A stretch of 64,000 nt of DNA, from NCBI GenBank assembly GCA_028280225.1, contig JANQMF010000021.1, forward strand, positions 1 to 64,000, given 5' to 3'. Numbering within the stretch: position 1 is the first letter of the stretch; every line of letters starts with the position of its first letter. The translations under genes were made by a program, and so were the position numbers. Below are positions 33,872 to 43,101 of this stretch, piece after piece. The DNA comes from Pseudomonadales bacterium (lineage in GTDB: Bacteria > Pseudomonadota > Gammaproteobacteria > Pseudomonadales > Azotimanducaceae). The notes under the pieces were generated by a model. It was not told the origin of the DNA. It did no database searches and saw nothing but the letters and a program-made list of their open reading frames with translations.

Positions 33872-35644
33872 TTGTCACAAGGCACACAGACTCCCGTCAA
33901 TTTTTTGTCAACCGCCACAGATTCGATGAGCAAGGACGTGATGTCCGCCGGGAAAGCGCCGGTATCCGGTCAGGAATTTGCTGATATTCTTAAGCATGTT
34001 GATGTTAAGTCGGCGCAGCCGCAAGCTGCCGGTGAGGTTTCTGATGCACCCGCGAATGCAGACCTGATAGCGGATAACGGCAAGTCCTTGCCGGTGGACA
34101 TGCCAGCCGGAAAACCGTTGCCGCTGCTGCCTGCAGCGGATTGGGCCCGTCTGGATCAGATGAGCCTGGAACAGACCCAAGCTGGCGAATTACCAGTTAC
34201 CGCGGTGACAGCCTCGCTGCATTCAACAATTCCCGTGCTGGTGGAGGATGACCTTGCCCAGCCGTCTTTGGTACCGGCTTATCAGCCGGCGGTGTTGGCC
34301 AGCCTGTTTGGCATTGATCATGCCGAGCACGCACAGGCGCATGCAGACTTCACCCTCCCGCTGGATAGGCTGCCCGGACAGATCCAGGTGCAGGCGGATG
34401 TGGCTGTGCCCCGGGATTTAGGTAACTGGCGCAACAACACCCTTGAAAATTGGGCGCCTCCGGGCACCGTGCGCATGGAAACGCCAACGGTGAGCGGACA
34501 AAGTCCGGCGGCTATCCTGGATAGGCCTGGAATGCCGTTTGTTGTTGGTTTGCAGCGGGGCATACCTTTGGATGCAGCGGTAAACCCGGTTACTACCGGG
34601 CAGCAGCCTGAGCTGAGTGGGCACCAGCCGCGTCTGCCTGCCCCGGCGCCGCCGGTGCAAGAAGTGTTCAACCGTACACCCGCATCAATGGGGGCCGGCA
34701 ATGGCGGGGACGCTCATGGTCTTGCACGGGGTATGGCGCTACCTTCGGTTCAGTCACTTGTCAGAAATCCCGGCACGGACGGAAACGGTGCGGGTGGACA
34801 GACCTTGGACAAAGGGGAAATGGCGCTGCAAATGCAACTGGCCAGAGGGGAGGCCGGGTCCAATACCACTGACCCATGGATTAAGAACTCAACAAAAATT
34901 GACACTGCTGCCGTAGCGGGGAATCCTCAACCCCAATTGGTGCGGCCGCTAAACCTGGCGGTGGCGATGGGCAACCGACCCGTATCCGATCAACGTCTGG
35001 AGGCCTTGGATAAACCGGGCAGAGTACAGGGTATGCGTCAGGTACGCCCAGATGGCTTGTTAGCGCCCATGGGTGGAGAGAAATCGGACGTGCTGGGTAC
35101 ATTGGGGAGCACATCGGGCCCCGCTCAACCACTGATTGTATCCGCTGTCCCGGCCCCGGTGGAAGCAGGAACCCTGAATGCCAGCCAGGCAGACAGTACA
35201 AATCACACCGTCAGACAAGCCTTGGGTGAACAAGTACAAGCTCAGGTCAGGCAAGCCCTGGCCAATCAGGTTCAGGCCATGGTAAACGGCGGCCGGCTGA
35301 CGGTACACCTTAACCCCCAGCAACTGGGCAGTATTGATCTGGCTTTCAGTGAGGAACAGGGTGAATTACAGCTCGCCATTGTGGCCCGCGAGGGGGCCAC
35401 ACGTGAGTTGCTGGAAAGCACCTTACCCAGATTGCGCCAGAGCCTGCAAGAAATGGGGATTGTGTTGAAAGACATAGATCTGCAACCGGCGGGTGATGAA
35501 GGCGCTGAACACAGCCAGGCGGAAAGTCAGCGGCAGCCGGCACCCGGGCAGGACGTTACCGGTGATGATGATATTGACCAGCCGGAAAACGAAATGACAA
35601 GTATTTATACAAAATCGGAGCGTTTACTGGACGCCTACGTCTGA
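33872..35644 (+). CDS. fliK: FliK, hook-length control protein
   Basis: Up to 590 residues. The C-terminal domain (about 440-560) has the FliK hook-length motif region (VNGGRLTVHLNPQQLGSIDL, AREGATRELLESTLPRLRQS). The N-terminal 430 residues are polar, Ala/Pro/Gln-rich and poorly conserved, as expected of the ruler part. The start is uncertain: TTG 33872 or ATG 33926; neither has a good ribosome site, while AAGGAG at 33835 lacks a conventional start nearby. The frame opens at 33830. Confidence 0.88.
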   Translation: MSQGTQTPVNFLSTATDSMSKDVMSAGKAPVSGQEFADILKHVDVKSAQPQAAGEVSDAPANADLIADNGKSLPVDMPAGKPLPLLPAADWARLDQMSLEQTQAGELPVTAVTASLHSTIPVLVEDDLAQPSLVPAYQPAVLASLFGIDHAEHAQAHADFTLPLDRLPGQIQVQADVAVPRDLGNWRNNTLENWAPPGTVRMETPTVSGQSPAAILDRPGMPFVVGLQRGIPLDAAVNPVTTGQQPELSGHQPRLPAPAPPVQEVFNRTPASMGAGNGGDAHGLARGMALPSVQSLVRNPGTDGNGAGGQTLDKGEMALQMQLARGEAGSNTTDPWIKNSTKIDTAAVAGNPQPQLVRPLNLAVAMGNRPVSDQRLEALDKPGRVQGMRQVRPDGLLAPMGGEKSDVLGTLGSTSGPAQPLIVSAVPAPVEAGTLNASQADSTNHTVRQALGEQVQAQVRQALANQVQAMVNGGRLTVHLNPQQLGSIDLAFSEEQGELQLAIVAREGATRELLESTLPRLRQSLQEMGIVLKDIDLQPAGDEGAEHSQAESQRQPAPGQDVTGDDDIDQPENEMTSIYTKSERLLDAYV

Positions 35645-35786
35645 TGGCGGCCACAACAGCCCTTTGTATCAGCCCTAGCGCCAAAAAAATGTCGTAAAAC
35701 AGGCACATTTCGAAATCCTTACTACACTAGTTATGAGTTCGCCGGAATACCGGCAAAAAACGGCAACGACTAGACGGGATTTTGAC

Positions 35787-36293
35787 ATGGCAGAGCAAGA
35801 AACTGATCAGGAAAGCGGCCAGGAAAACGCCGGTAACGGTAAAAAAAACATCATCATGTTTTCCATTGCCCTGGTTGTGGCGATTGGGGCCAGTGTCGGC
35901 GGCACAATGTTCTTTTTGGGTGGCACGGAAGAAGCACCGGAGGCGGCTGCCCCAACCAACCTGAGTAAGCCTGAGACGGCTATTTATCACAATATGCGCC
36001 CACCCTATGTCATCAACTATTTGACCGGGGCAAAACCACGTTATCTCCAGGCGGAATTTACCGTCATGGCCAGAGACGAGGACACCATCGAAGCCATTAT
36101 TCTGCATATGCCTCTGATTAGAAGCCAAATTGTCGGCTTTCTGACAGAACAGAACTTTCTTGAGCTGCAAACCCATGAAGGTAAAGAAAGTGTACGCATG
36201 GGTATGCTGGATCTTGTTAACAATATTTTGCGTTCGTATGAGGTTAAGCACGGCATCGAATCGGTGCTGATTACCAACTTTGTTTTGCAGTAG
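35787..36293 (+). CDS. fliL: FliL, stator-associated basal body protein
   Basis: 168 residues from ATG 35787 (GACGGGA upstream); an in-frame ATG at 35733 would add 18 polar residues and is less likely. A single membrane helix (about 24-46, IIMFSIALVVAIGASVGG) follows a short acidic cytoplasmic tail, then a periplasmic FliL domain (PRYLQAEFTVMARDEDTIEA). FliL forms rings around stators. It begins the fliLMNOPQR group. Confidence 0.92.
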   Translation: MAEQETDQESGQENAGNGKKNIIMFSIALVVAIGASVGGTMFFLGGTEEAPEAAAPTNLSKPETAIYHNMRPPYVINYLTGAKPRYLQAEFTVMARDEDTIEAIILHMPLIRSQIVGFLTEQNFLELQTHEGKESVRMGMLDLVNNILRSYEVKHGIESVLITNFVLQ

Positions 36294-36325
36294 AGATTTG
36301 TTGAGTAGTTTGTCAGAGGTGGGGT

Positions 36326-37327
36326 ATGAGTGACAAAGATGTTCTGACTCAAGAAGAAATAGATGCATTGTTGACCGGTGTGGATGACGGGGATGTTGCC
36401 GTAGAGGGTCAAGTTGCAGGCGAGGAAGGTGGAGAAAACAGCGGTAAGGAAAATGCCTTGCAGGATTATGACTTCACCAACCAGAATAAAGTGGTTAGAG
36501 GGCGTATGCCCACCCTGGAGCTGATCTCCGAGCGTTTTGCCCGCATGTTGCGCACAGACCTTCCCGCAAGTTTGAAATTTCCCATTGAAGTGGGTCCGGG
36601 CGGTGTGCAGGTTCTTAAGTATTCCGAATACGTCGATACGTTGTTTGTCCCCACATGTCTCAAATTAGTCAGGATTCACCCCTTTGAAGGCACCTGTTTA
36701 CTGTCTCTGGACGCTAAGCTGATTCACCGTATCGTCGACCGGTTTTTCGGCGGAGACGGCCTGATAGAAACTTTTGACGGTAAAGAATTTACCTTTACCG
36801 AGCGCAGGGTTATCGACCGTATTGTTCAATTGGTACTGCACGACTATGAATCTGCCTGGCAGGATGTCATGCCCATTCGTTCGGAAGTGGTGGGAGAAGA
36901 AGTTAATCCGGGGCTGGTTAACGTGCTGGCAAACAGCGAAATTCTGATGGTCAGCAGCTTTCGTCTGGAAATGGAAGAGGGTGGGGGTGAACTGCATATC
37001 GCCTTTCCCTACGCATCGCTGGAACCTTACCGCAATATTCTGGATACCACGACCAAAACGGATCACGAGGCGTCCGACGGCTTGTGGAGAGCCAAACTGG
37101 AAAGCGCCTTACTCAATGCAGAGCTGCCCATCAGCTGTGTCATTGGAGACTTGCAGGTCAGGTTAAGGGATCTCATGGGTTTTCAACCCGGAGACGTTTT
37201 GGATATCAATATGGGAGAGTTGCATCAGGTGAGGGTGGCGAACATCCCCACATTCGAAGCGACCCTGGGGGATTCCAGAGGCAAGTTTGCCCTGGAGTTC
37301 GAAACTTTTAGACCGTTAGCTGATTGA
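36326..37327 (+). CDS. fliM: FliM, motor switch protein
   Basis: A 333-residue protein. The extreme N-terminus keeps the CheY-P binding peptide (VLTQEEIDALLTGV), the middle is the CheC-like domain (GVQVLKYSEYVDTLFVPTCL) and the C-terminus is a SpoA domain (DVLDINMGELHQVRVANIPT). The intact CheY site implies that chemotaxis genes exist elsewhere in this genome. RBS GAGGTGGGG. Confidence 0.97.
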   Translation: MSDKDVLTQEEIDALLTGVDDGDVAVEGQVAGEEGGENSGKENALQDYDFTNQNKVVRGRMPTLELISERFARMLRTDLPASLKFPIEVGPGGVQVLKYSEYVDTLFVPTCLKLVRIHPFEGTCLLSLDAKLIHRIVDRFFGGDGLIETFDGKEFTFTERRVIDRIVQLVLHDYESAWQDVMPIRSEVVGEEVNPGLVNVLANSEILMVSSFRLEMEEGGGELHIAFPYASLEPYRNILDTTTKTDHEASDGLWRAKLESALLNAELPISCVIGDLQVRLRDLMGFQPGDVLDINMGELHQVRVANIPTFEATLGDSRGKFALEFETFRPLAD

Positions 37328-37342
37328 GATAGGACATTTTTC

Positions 37343-37693
37343 ATGGCTGAAGACTTAAACAATGAAAGCAACGTTGAAACGCCTTCCGCATCAACGGCCG
37401 CAGATACGCCGCTTGAGCGAAGCTCCGCTAGCACCAAGAACCTGGAGGCGGTCCTGGATATTCCCGTGCGTCTTTCCATGGAAGTGGGGAATACCAATAT
37501 TAGCATTCGCAAACTGCTGCAGCTGAGCAAGGGCTCTGTGGTTGAGTTAACCCGGACTGCGGGGGAGCCCCTCGACGTTATGGTCAATGGAACCTTGGTT
37601 GCTCAGGGTGAAGTAGTCGTGGTAAACGACAAATTTGGCATTCGCCTGCTGGACGTGATTAGTCCCGAGCAACGGATCCAGAGCATCAATTAG
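37343..37693 (+). CDS. fliN: FliN, motor switch protein
   Basis: A 116-residue protein with a polar N-terminal tail and a C-terminal SpoA domain (LDIPVRLSMEVGNTNISIRK, GSVVELTRTAGEPLDVMVNG). It forms the lower C-ring and docks FliH. Normal length; 15 bp after fliM. Confidence 0.97.
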   Translation: MAEDLNNESNVETPSASTAADTPLERSSASTKNLEAVLDIPVRLSMEVGNTNISIRKLLQLSKGSVVELTRTAGEPLDVMVNGTLVAQGEVVVVNDKFGIRLLDVISPEQRIQSIN

Positions 37694-37713
37694 TTCCCTT
37701 TAAGGCACTGTTT

Positions 37714-38073
37714 GTGACTCCCCTGGATAACATCTGGCAAGTAGCACTGGCCCTGGTCGGTACCGTTGGTCTGGTTGTGGTGTTGGGCTATCTGGCTAAA
37801 CGTTTTCAACTGACTCGGCCCAGCTCTAACGGTTTATTGAAGGTGGTGGACAGTACCTATTTAGGTCCCAAGGAGAAATTAGTCCTTGTGCAGGTTGCCA
37901 ACCAACAGGTCTTAATAGGCATAGCGGGCCAGGAAATGACCCGCTTGGCCCAGTACGAGGCGTCAGCGGACTTTCAGTCCGTCCTGGCCGGTGTCAATGA
38001 CAGGAACCAAACCGCGGGAGATGAACTTGAACATCGGGTTGAGCAGCCAAACCGAGCGGTGGAGGATGTTTAG
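37714..38073 (+). CDS. fliO: FliO, export gate assembly protein
   Basis: A 119-residue protein starting at GTG with AAGG upstream. One N-terminal membrane helix (about 8-28, [20 protein letters not shown]) is followed by a FliO domain ([20 protein letters not shown]). FliO helps assemble the FliP ring. It lies 1 bp before the GTG of fliP. Confidence 0.9.
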   Translation: MTPLDNIWQVALALVGTVGLVVVLGYLAKRFQLTRPSSNGLLKVVDSTYLGPKEKLVLVQVANQQVLIGIAGQEMTRLAQYEASADFQSVLAGVNDRNQTAGDELEHRVEQPNRAVEDV

Positions 38074-38074
38074 C

Positions 38075-38836
38075 GTGAAGCCTTGGGGCCGTAACCTGAT
38101 CTGGCCGCTGCTTGTGCTGGGCTTGAACCTGCCCGGTGATGTACTGGCTGCGGTTGACTTGCCGGCGGTAACCGTGACAACCGACGACAACGGCAACGAA
38201 AGTTATGGTGTGAGTATCCAGATACTCGCGGTCATGACGTTGCTCACCTTGTTACCTTCCCTGGTTATCATGATGACGGCCTTTACCCGGATAGTGATCG
38301 TATTTGCCATATTGCGTCAGGCCATTGGTCTGCAGCAAACACCCTCTAATCAAATATTGGTGGGTATTGCACTGTTTCTTACTTTGTTTGTTATGGCCCC
38401 GGTGATCGAAGATGTTAAGACCGTCGCCGTGGAACCTTATCTGGCGGAAACCATGACCCCACAGGATGCGCTTGTTTCTGCATCCGGCCCGTTCCGGTCC
38501 TTCATGTTGGAACAAACCCGGGAGGACGACTTAGATCTGTTTATGCGCCTTGCTGAGCATGAACCCGTGGAAGAGTTGAACGACGTTGACTTTTTTGTTC
38601 TGGTGCCCGCCTTTATGACCAGTGAACTTAAGACCGCCTTTCAAATCGGTTTTATGTTGTTTATCCCCTTTCTGATCATCGACATGGTGGTGGCCAGTGT
38701 GCTGATGTCCATGGGTATGATGATGTTGTCCCCGCTGATCATCTCGTTACCTTTTAAGATTATGCTCTTTGTCCTGGTGGACGGCTGGGTCATGATCATG
38801 GGTACATTGGCCAACAGCTTTGGGATAGCCCTGTGA
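38075..38836 (+). CDS. fliP: FliP, flagellar export gate protein
   Basis: 253 residues from GTG 38075, with GGAGG at 38061-38065 at ideal distance. An in-frame ATG at 38066 touches the GGAGG and upstream starts lie inside fliO, so both are rejected. The protein has a signal sequence and four membrane segments ([40 protein letters not shown]). Family motif [17 protein letters not shown] is intact. It forms the core export pore with FliQ and FliR. Confidence 0.95.
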   Translation: MKPWGRNLIWPLLVLGLNLPGDVLAAVDLPAVTVTTDDNGNESYGVSIQILAVMTLLTLLPSLVIMMTAFTRIVIVFAILRQAIGLQQTPSNQILVGIALFLTLFVMAPVIEDVKTVAVEPYLAETMTPQDALVSASGPFRSFMLEQTREDDLDLFMRLAEHEPVEELNDVDFFVLVPAFMTSELKTAFQIGFMLFIPFLIIDMVVASVLMSMGMMMLSPLIISLPFKIMLFVLVDGWVMIMGTLANSFGIAL

Positions 38837-39102
38837 GCCTGGGTGAAGCCTTAGCACTTTTTGGGGAAGCCCTCGGCTTGGTGGTCATTGTAGTCGCCCT
38901 GCTGGTTCTGCCCAGTCTGTTCGTGGGCCTGTTTGTTTCCGTGCTGCAGGCTGCGACACAGATCAACGAACAAACGCTGAGTTTTCTTCCGCGTTTACTG
39001 GTTACCTTATTGTCGATCATGGTACTGGGCCCCTGGATACTTTCTGAGTTCATCGATTTTTTTAATCGCATCTTTGAATCGATTCCGGCGTTGTTAGGAT
39101 AA
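38833..39102 (+). CDS. fliQ: FliQ, flagellar export gate protein
   Basis: An 89-residue, two-helix membrane protein ([40 protein letters not shown]) with the FliQ signature [15 protein letters not shown]. The GTG start overlaps the fliP stop (GTGA). Confidence 0.95.
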   Translation: MSLGEALALFGEALGLVVIVVALLVLPSLFVGLFVSVLQAATQINEQTLSFLPRLLVTLLSIMVLGPWILSEFIDFFNRIFESIPALLG

Positions 39103-39875
39103 TGGTTGTATCTCTGCAAACCCTGATGGGTGGGCTAAGCGATTTTGTCTGGAATCTGATCCGGGTTTCCGGATTTTTTATGGTGGTCCCCATATTCGGC
39201 AACCAGTTGGTGCCTCGGCGGGTGCGTCTGGCTCTCAGTGTGACCGCTGCCTTGGCCCTTGTCCCGGTATTGGGCGGTGGACCCAGCATCGCTGCCTGGG
39301 ATGTTGGCATGTTGGCTGATATGGGGTTGCAGATGCTGATGGGTATTGGCCTGGGTTTCGCCACGGTTATCTTCTTTCAGCTCTTTGTGATTACCGGTCA
39401 ATTTATCGGTATGCAGATGGGACTGGGTTTTGCCGCCATGGTTGATCCCGGCAACGGGGTGCAAGTAACGGTATGGAGTCAGTTTTTTCTTATGCTGGTC
39501 ACCTTATCCTTTCTGGTGCTGAACGGCCATTTGGTCCTGTTTGAAATCCTGGTTACCGGGTTTAAACATGTCCCCCAGGGAATGGTCTCGGATGTGCAAT
39601 CTTTTGCGTTTCAAATTGCCGCCATGGGTGGATGGATGTTCATGGGTGGTGCTTTGTTGGCCCTGCCCGCTGTTGTGTCATTGTTGATTGTGAATCTGGC
39701 GTTTGGGGTGATGAACAGAAGCGCACCCCAGCTCAACGTTTTTTCCCTTGGCTTTCCATTCAGTTTGTTGTTTGGCCTGGTGATTATCTGGTTCCTGCTG
39801 AGTGGCTGGGCGGATCAGTTTCCCCAACTGGTGGGTGAATTTTTTGAGCGGGTACTGCAGGTTCAAAATGGGTAG
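39102..39875 (+). CDS. fliR: FliR, flagellar export gate protein
   Basis: A 257-residue polytopic membrane protein with FliR features (VPIFGNQLVPRRVRLALSVT, GQFIGMQMGLGFAAMVDPGN, FGVMNRSAPQLNVFSLGFP). Its ATG overlaps the fliQ stop by one base (TAATG). It completes the FliPQR pore. Confidence 0.96.
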   Translation: MVVSLQTLMGGLSDFVWNLIRVSGFFMVVPIFGNQLVPRRVRLALSVTAALALVPVLGGGPSIAAWDVGMLADMGLQMLMGIGLGFATVIFFQLFVITGQFIGMQMGLGFAAMVDPGNGVQVTVWSQFFLMLVTLSFLVLNGHLVLFEILVTGFKHVPQGMVSDVQSFAFQIAAMGGWMFMGGALLALPAVVSLLIVNLAFGVMNRSAPQLNVFSLGFPFSLLFGLVIIWFLLSGWADQFPQLVGEFFERVLQVQNG

Positions 39876-39880
39876 CGGTC

Positions 39881-41005
39881 ATGGCTGAAGAACAACAGGG
39901 TCAGGAAAAGACAGAAGAAGCAACCCCGCGGAAATTGGAAAAGGCCCGGGAGGAGGGCCAGGTTGCGCGTTCCAGGGAGCTCAATAGCGTAGCCATTGTG
40001 ACCTTCGGGGCTCTGGCGGCCATCCTTGCCGCGCCGCAAATAGCCCGGGATCTGCAAGCCATTACCAGGGACTTATTTGCCAACGCGGCTCAAACCCTGG
40101 TTGCGCCGCAAACTTATTTGGGCGAGGTTGCAATAGATGCGTTGTGGTCGGTATTTCCGCTGATTCTGGTTTTATTTGTTGCCGGTATTGCATCGAGCCT
40201 CGGCCTCGGCGGCATGGTGCTTTCAGCCAAGGCGCTGCAGCCGAAACTGTCCCGGATGAGCCTGATCAAGGGTTTTGGACGTATGTTCTCCATGAAGGCG
40301 ATTGTCGAACTGGGGAAGTCCATTGCCAAGTTTATTCTCATATCGGGCGTTGCGGTTGCTGTCTTGTCAGTAGAGTTGGATGATTTGTTACAACTGTCAA
40401 ACCTTCCTTATGAGACAGCTTTTGCTCAAGGTATTGTCTACGTGGGATGGGCCTTGCTGTTGATCGGCTGCGCACTCATTCTGGTGGCCGCTATTGATGT
40501 TCCTTTTCAAATCGCAGATCACAAAAAGCAGCTCAAAATGACAAAACAGGAAGTAAAGGATGAGCTGAAAGACTCGGAAGGTAAACCTGAAGTAAAAGCC
40601 AAAATCCGCGCATTGCAGCAACAAGTGGCTCAACGGAAAATGCTGGAGGCTGTGCCCACCGCCGACGTCATTATCACCAACCCGGAACATTTCTCGGTTG
40701 CCATCAAGTATGACGCAACAACCATGGCTGCACCGGTTATGGTCGCCAAGGGTGCGGATCATATGGCGTTGCGGATTCGCGAAATCGGCAGCGCACATGA
40801 GGTTGCCATTGTTCCGGTACCGCCCCTGGCCCGGGCAATCTACTACAACACGGAAGCAGGCCAGGAAATTCCGGAATCCCTGTATGTTGCCGTAGCGCAG
40901 GTACTGGCCTACATCTACCAGTTGGAACAGTACAAGCGGGGTCAGTTGGATCAGGCGCCAACCCTGGCGGATATAGAAGTGCCTGTGGAAATGGATCAGG
41001 AGTAG
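39881..41005 (+). CDS. flhB: FlhB, export substrate-specificity switch, with NPEH cleavage motif
   Basis: A 374-residue protein: four membrane segments in the first 210 residues, the linker KMTKQEVKDELKDSEGKPEV, then the cytoplasmic domain. The self-cleavage motif is ITNPEHFSVAIKYD at about residue 267; the canonical form is NPTH, so Thr is Glu here. The cleaved Asn-Pro bond and the His are kept. FlhB switches export from hook to filament proteins together with FliK. It starts 5 bp after fliR. Confidence 0.96.
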   Translation: MAEEQQGQEKTEEATPRKLEKAREEGQVARSRELNSVAIVTFGALAAILAAPQIARDLQAITRDLFANAAQTLVAPQTYLGEVAIDALWSVFPLILVLFVAGIASSLGLGGMVLSAKALQPKLSRMSLIKGFGRMFSMKAIVELGKSIAKFILISGVAVAVLSVELDDLLQLSNLPYETAFAQGIVYVGWALLLIGCALILVAAIDVPFQIADHKKQLKMTKQEVKDELKDSEGKPEVKAKIRALQQQVAQRKMLEAVPTADVIITNPEHFSVAIKYDATTMAAPVMVAKGADHMALRIREIGSAHEVAIVPVPPLARAIYYNTEAGQEIPESLYVAVAQVLAYIYQLEQYKRGQLDQAPTLADIEVPVEMDQE

Positions 41006-41008
41006 ACT

Positions 41009-43078
41009 GTGTTTACGCAATTCAAATTGAGCAGCCTCGGTATTCCACTATTGCTGCTGTTGTTATTGGCGCTGATGACCGTTCGCGTTCCGCCAATGTT
41101 GTTGGACGTATCCTTCACCTTCAACATCACCCTGGCCCTGGTGGTTTTGCTGGTCAGTGTCTATGTCATGAAGCCGCTAGACTTCGCGGCTTTTCCCTCA
41201 ATACTGCTGGTTGCCACGTTGCTCCGTCTGGCTTTGAATGTTGCCTCAACCCGGGTGGTCCTGCTTGACGGGCACAGCGGTGGGGCGGCAGCCGGTCAGG
41301 TGATCGAATCTTTTGGCGCGGTGCTTGTGGGCGGCAACTACGTGGTTGGCCTGGTGGTATTTATCATTCTGGTCATTATCAATTTTGTGGTGGTCACCAA
41401 GGGTGCCGGGAGAATTTCCGAGGTGAGCGCACGGTTTACATTGGATGCCATGCCCGGCAAGCAGATGGCCATTGACGCGGACCTGAATGCGGGCATTCTC
41501 GACCAGGAACAGGCCAAGGCCCGGCGCGAAGAAGTTGCCCAGGAAGCGGACTTTTACGGATCCATGGATGGTGCCAGCAAATTTGTACGCGGCGATGCGG
41601 TGGCCGGTATCCTTATTTTGATTATCAACATTGTCGGCGGCCTGACCATTGGGATGTCCCAACACAATCTGGACTTTAATCAGGCCCTGGAAAATTACAC
41701 CCTGTTGACCATTGGTGATGGTCTGGTTGCGCAAATCCCTTCGCTGTTGTTGTCCACGGCTGCGGCAATTATTGTCACCCGGGTCAACAGCGCCCAGGAC
41801 ATGGGTGAGCAGGTCATGCAGCAGATGTTTGGGGAACCCAAGGCTCTGGCCATCGCCTCCGGCATCCTGTTGGCGCTGGGTATGGTTCCGGGGATGCCTC
41901 ATGGCGTTTTTCTGACACTGGGTGTGGCGGCGGCTGGTGCATCCTGGATGCTTAAACAGCGCAACAACGCAGCCCAACCCGATGAAGACGACAATCTGGT
42001 TGAGGAGGTGATTGAGCCGGAGCGGCAGGATGTAAGCTGGGACGATGTGACTCCAGTGGATACCCTGGGTTTGGAAGTTGGTTATAAGTTGATCCCGCTG
42101 GTGGACAAAAACCAATCCGGGGAATTACTTAGCCGCATTCGCGGGGTACGCAAAAAATTATCTCAGGACCTGGGTTTTCTGGTACCAACCATACATATTC
42201 GGGACAATCTGGACCTGTTACCCAATATGTACCGGTTTTCCCTGATGGGGGTTAGCGTAGGTGAGGCGGAAATACACCCGGATAAATTTCTTGCCATTGA
42301 TCCCGGAGAAGTATTTGGCACCTTGAACGGTATTGCCACTCAGGATCCGGCTTTTGGTCTGCCGGCAATCTGGATTGACGAACAAGACAAGGATAATGCG
42401 CAAACCCTGGGTTATACCGTGGTGGATGCCAGTACCGTGGTGGCCACCCACGTGAATCAAATTATGTTGGATAGTGCCGCAGACTTGTTGGGGCACGATG
42501 AGGTGCAGCATCTTGTGGATTTGTTGGCAGGATCCTCACCTAAACTGGCTGAGCAGTTGGTGCCCGGCGCAATCAGCTTGTCGGGTCTGCTTAAGGTTTT
42601 GCAAAGCCTGTTAAAAGAGAAGATTCCAATCAAGGATTTGCGCTCCATTGCAGAATGCCTGGCAGACGGCAGTGCATCCAATCTTTCCATAGAAGACCAA
42701 ACTAATCTGGTCCGCAGTCACCTTGGGCGCATGATTGTGCAGAATATTTACGGCAATGAGGCATCTTTAGAAGTCATCACCTTGGACCCTGAATTAGAAC
42801 AGCTTTTGCTCCAGGCGAAGTCACAGGGTGGTACCGACAGCCCGGTGATCGAACCCAGCATGGCGGAACAACTGCAGACCTCAGTCATTGATATAGCTGA
42901 ACAGAGAGAAATAGCCGGTAAACCTGCGGTGTTGCTGGTATCTGCGGGCATACGCGGCCTGCTGGCCCGGTTTGTGCGCTTGTCCAAGGCTGTGGTGCAT
43001 GTGCTGGCTTATGACGAAATACCGGATAACAAACAAATCACCGTAGTTTCGACCATTGGGCGATCCGCATCTGCGTAG
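41009..43078 (+). CDS. flhA: FlhA, export gate subunit
   Basis: A 689-residue protein starting at GTG. The N-terminal half has eight membrane segments and the FHIPEP signature region (FVVVTKGAGRISEVSARFTL, DAMPGKQMAIDADLNAGILD). The C-terminal half is the cytoplasmic ring that docks chaperone-substrate complexes. It uses proton-motive force to drive export. The stop is followed by flhF. Confidence 0.97.
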   Translation: MFTQFKLSSLGIPLLLLLLLALMTVRVPPMLLDVSFTFNITLALVVLLVSVYVMKPLDFAAFPSILLVATLLRLALNVASTRVVLLDGHSGGAAAGQVIESFGAVLVGGNYVVGLVVFIILVIINFVVVTKGAGRISEVSARFTLDAMPGKQMAIDADLNAGILDQEQAKARREEVAQEADFYGSMDGASKFVRGDAVAGILILIINIVGGLTIGMSQHNLDFNQALENYTLLTIGDGLVAQIPSLLLSTAAAIIVTRVNSAQDMGEQVMQQMFGEPKALAIASGILLALGMVPGMPHGVFLTLGVAAAGASWMLKQRNNAAQPDEDDNLVEEVIEPERQDVSWDDVTPVDTLGLEVGYKLIPLVDKNQSGELLSRIRGVRKKLSQDLGFLVPTIHIRDNLDLLPNMYRFSLMGVSVGEAEIHPDKFLAIDPGEVFGTLNGIATQDPAFGLPAIWIDEQDKDNAQTLGYTVVDASTVVATHVNQIMLDSAADLLGHDEVQHLVDLLAGSSPKLAEQLVPGAISLSGLLKVLQSLLKEKIPIKDLRSIAECLADGSASNLSIEDQTNLVRSHLGRMIVQNIYGNEASLEVITLDPELEQLLLQAKSQGGTDSPVIEPSMAEQLQTSVIDIAEQREIAGKPAVLLVSAGIRGLLARFVRLSKAVVHVLAYDEIPDNKQITVVSTIGRSASA

Positions 43079-43101
43079 TGGAGACAAATAGAGGAACCAG
43101 T

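Noticed and set aside
41246-42115. Long antisense reading frame (289 codons) opposite flhA
   Set aside because: It mirrors a strongly conserved flhA region and has no ribosome site or domain pattern; a shadow of codon bias.
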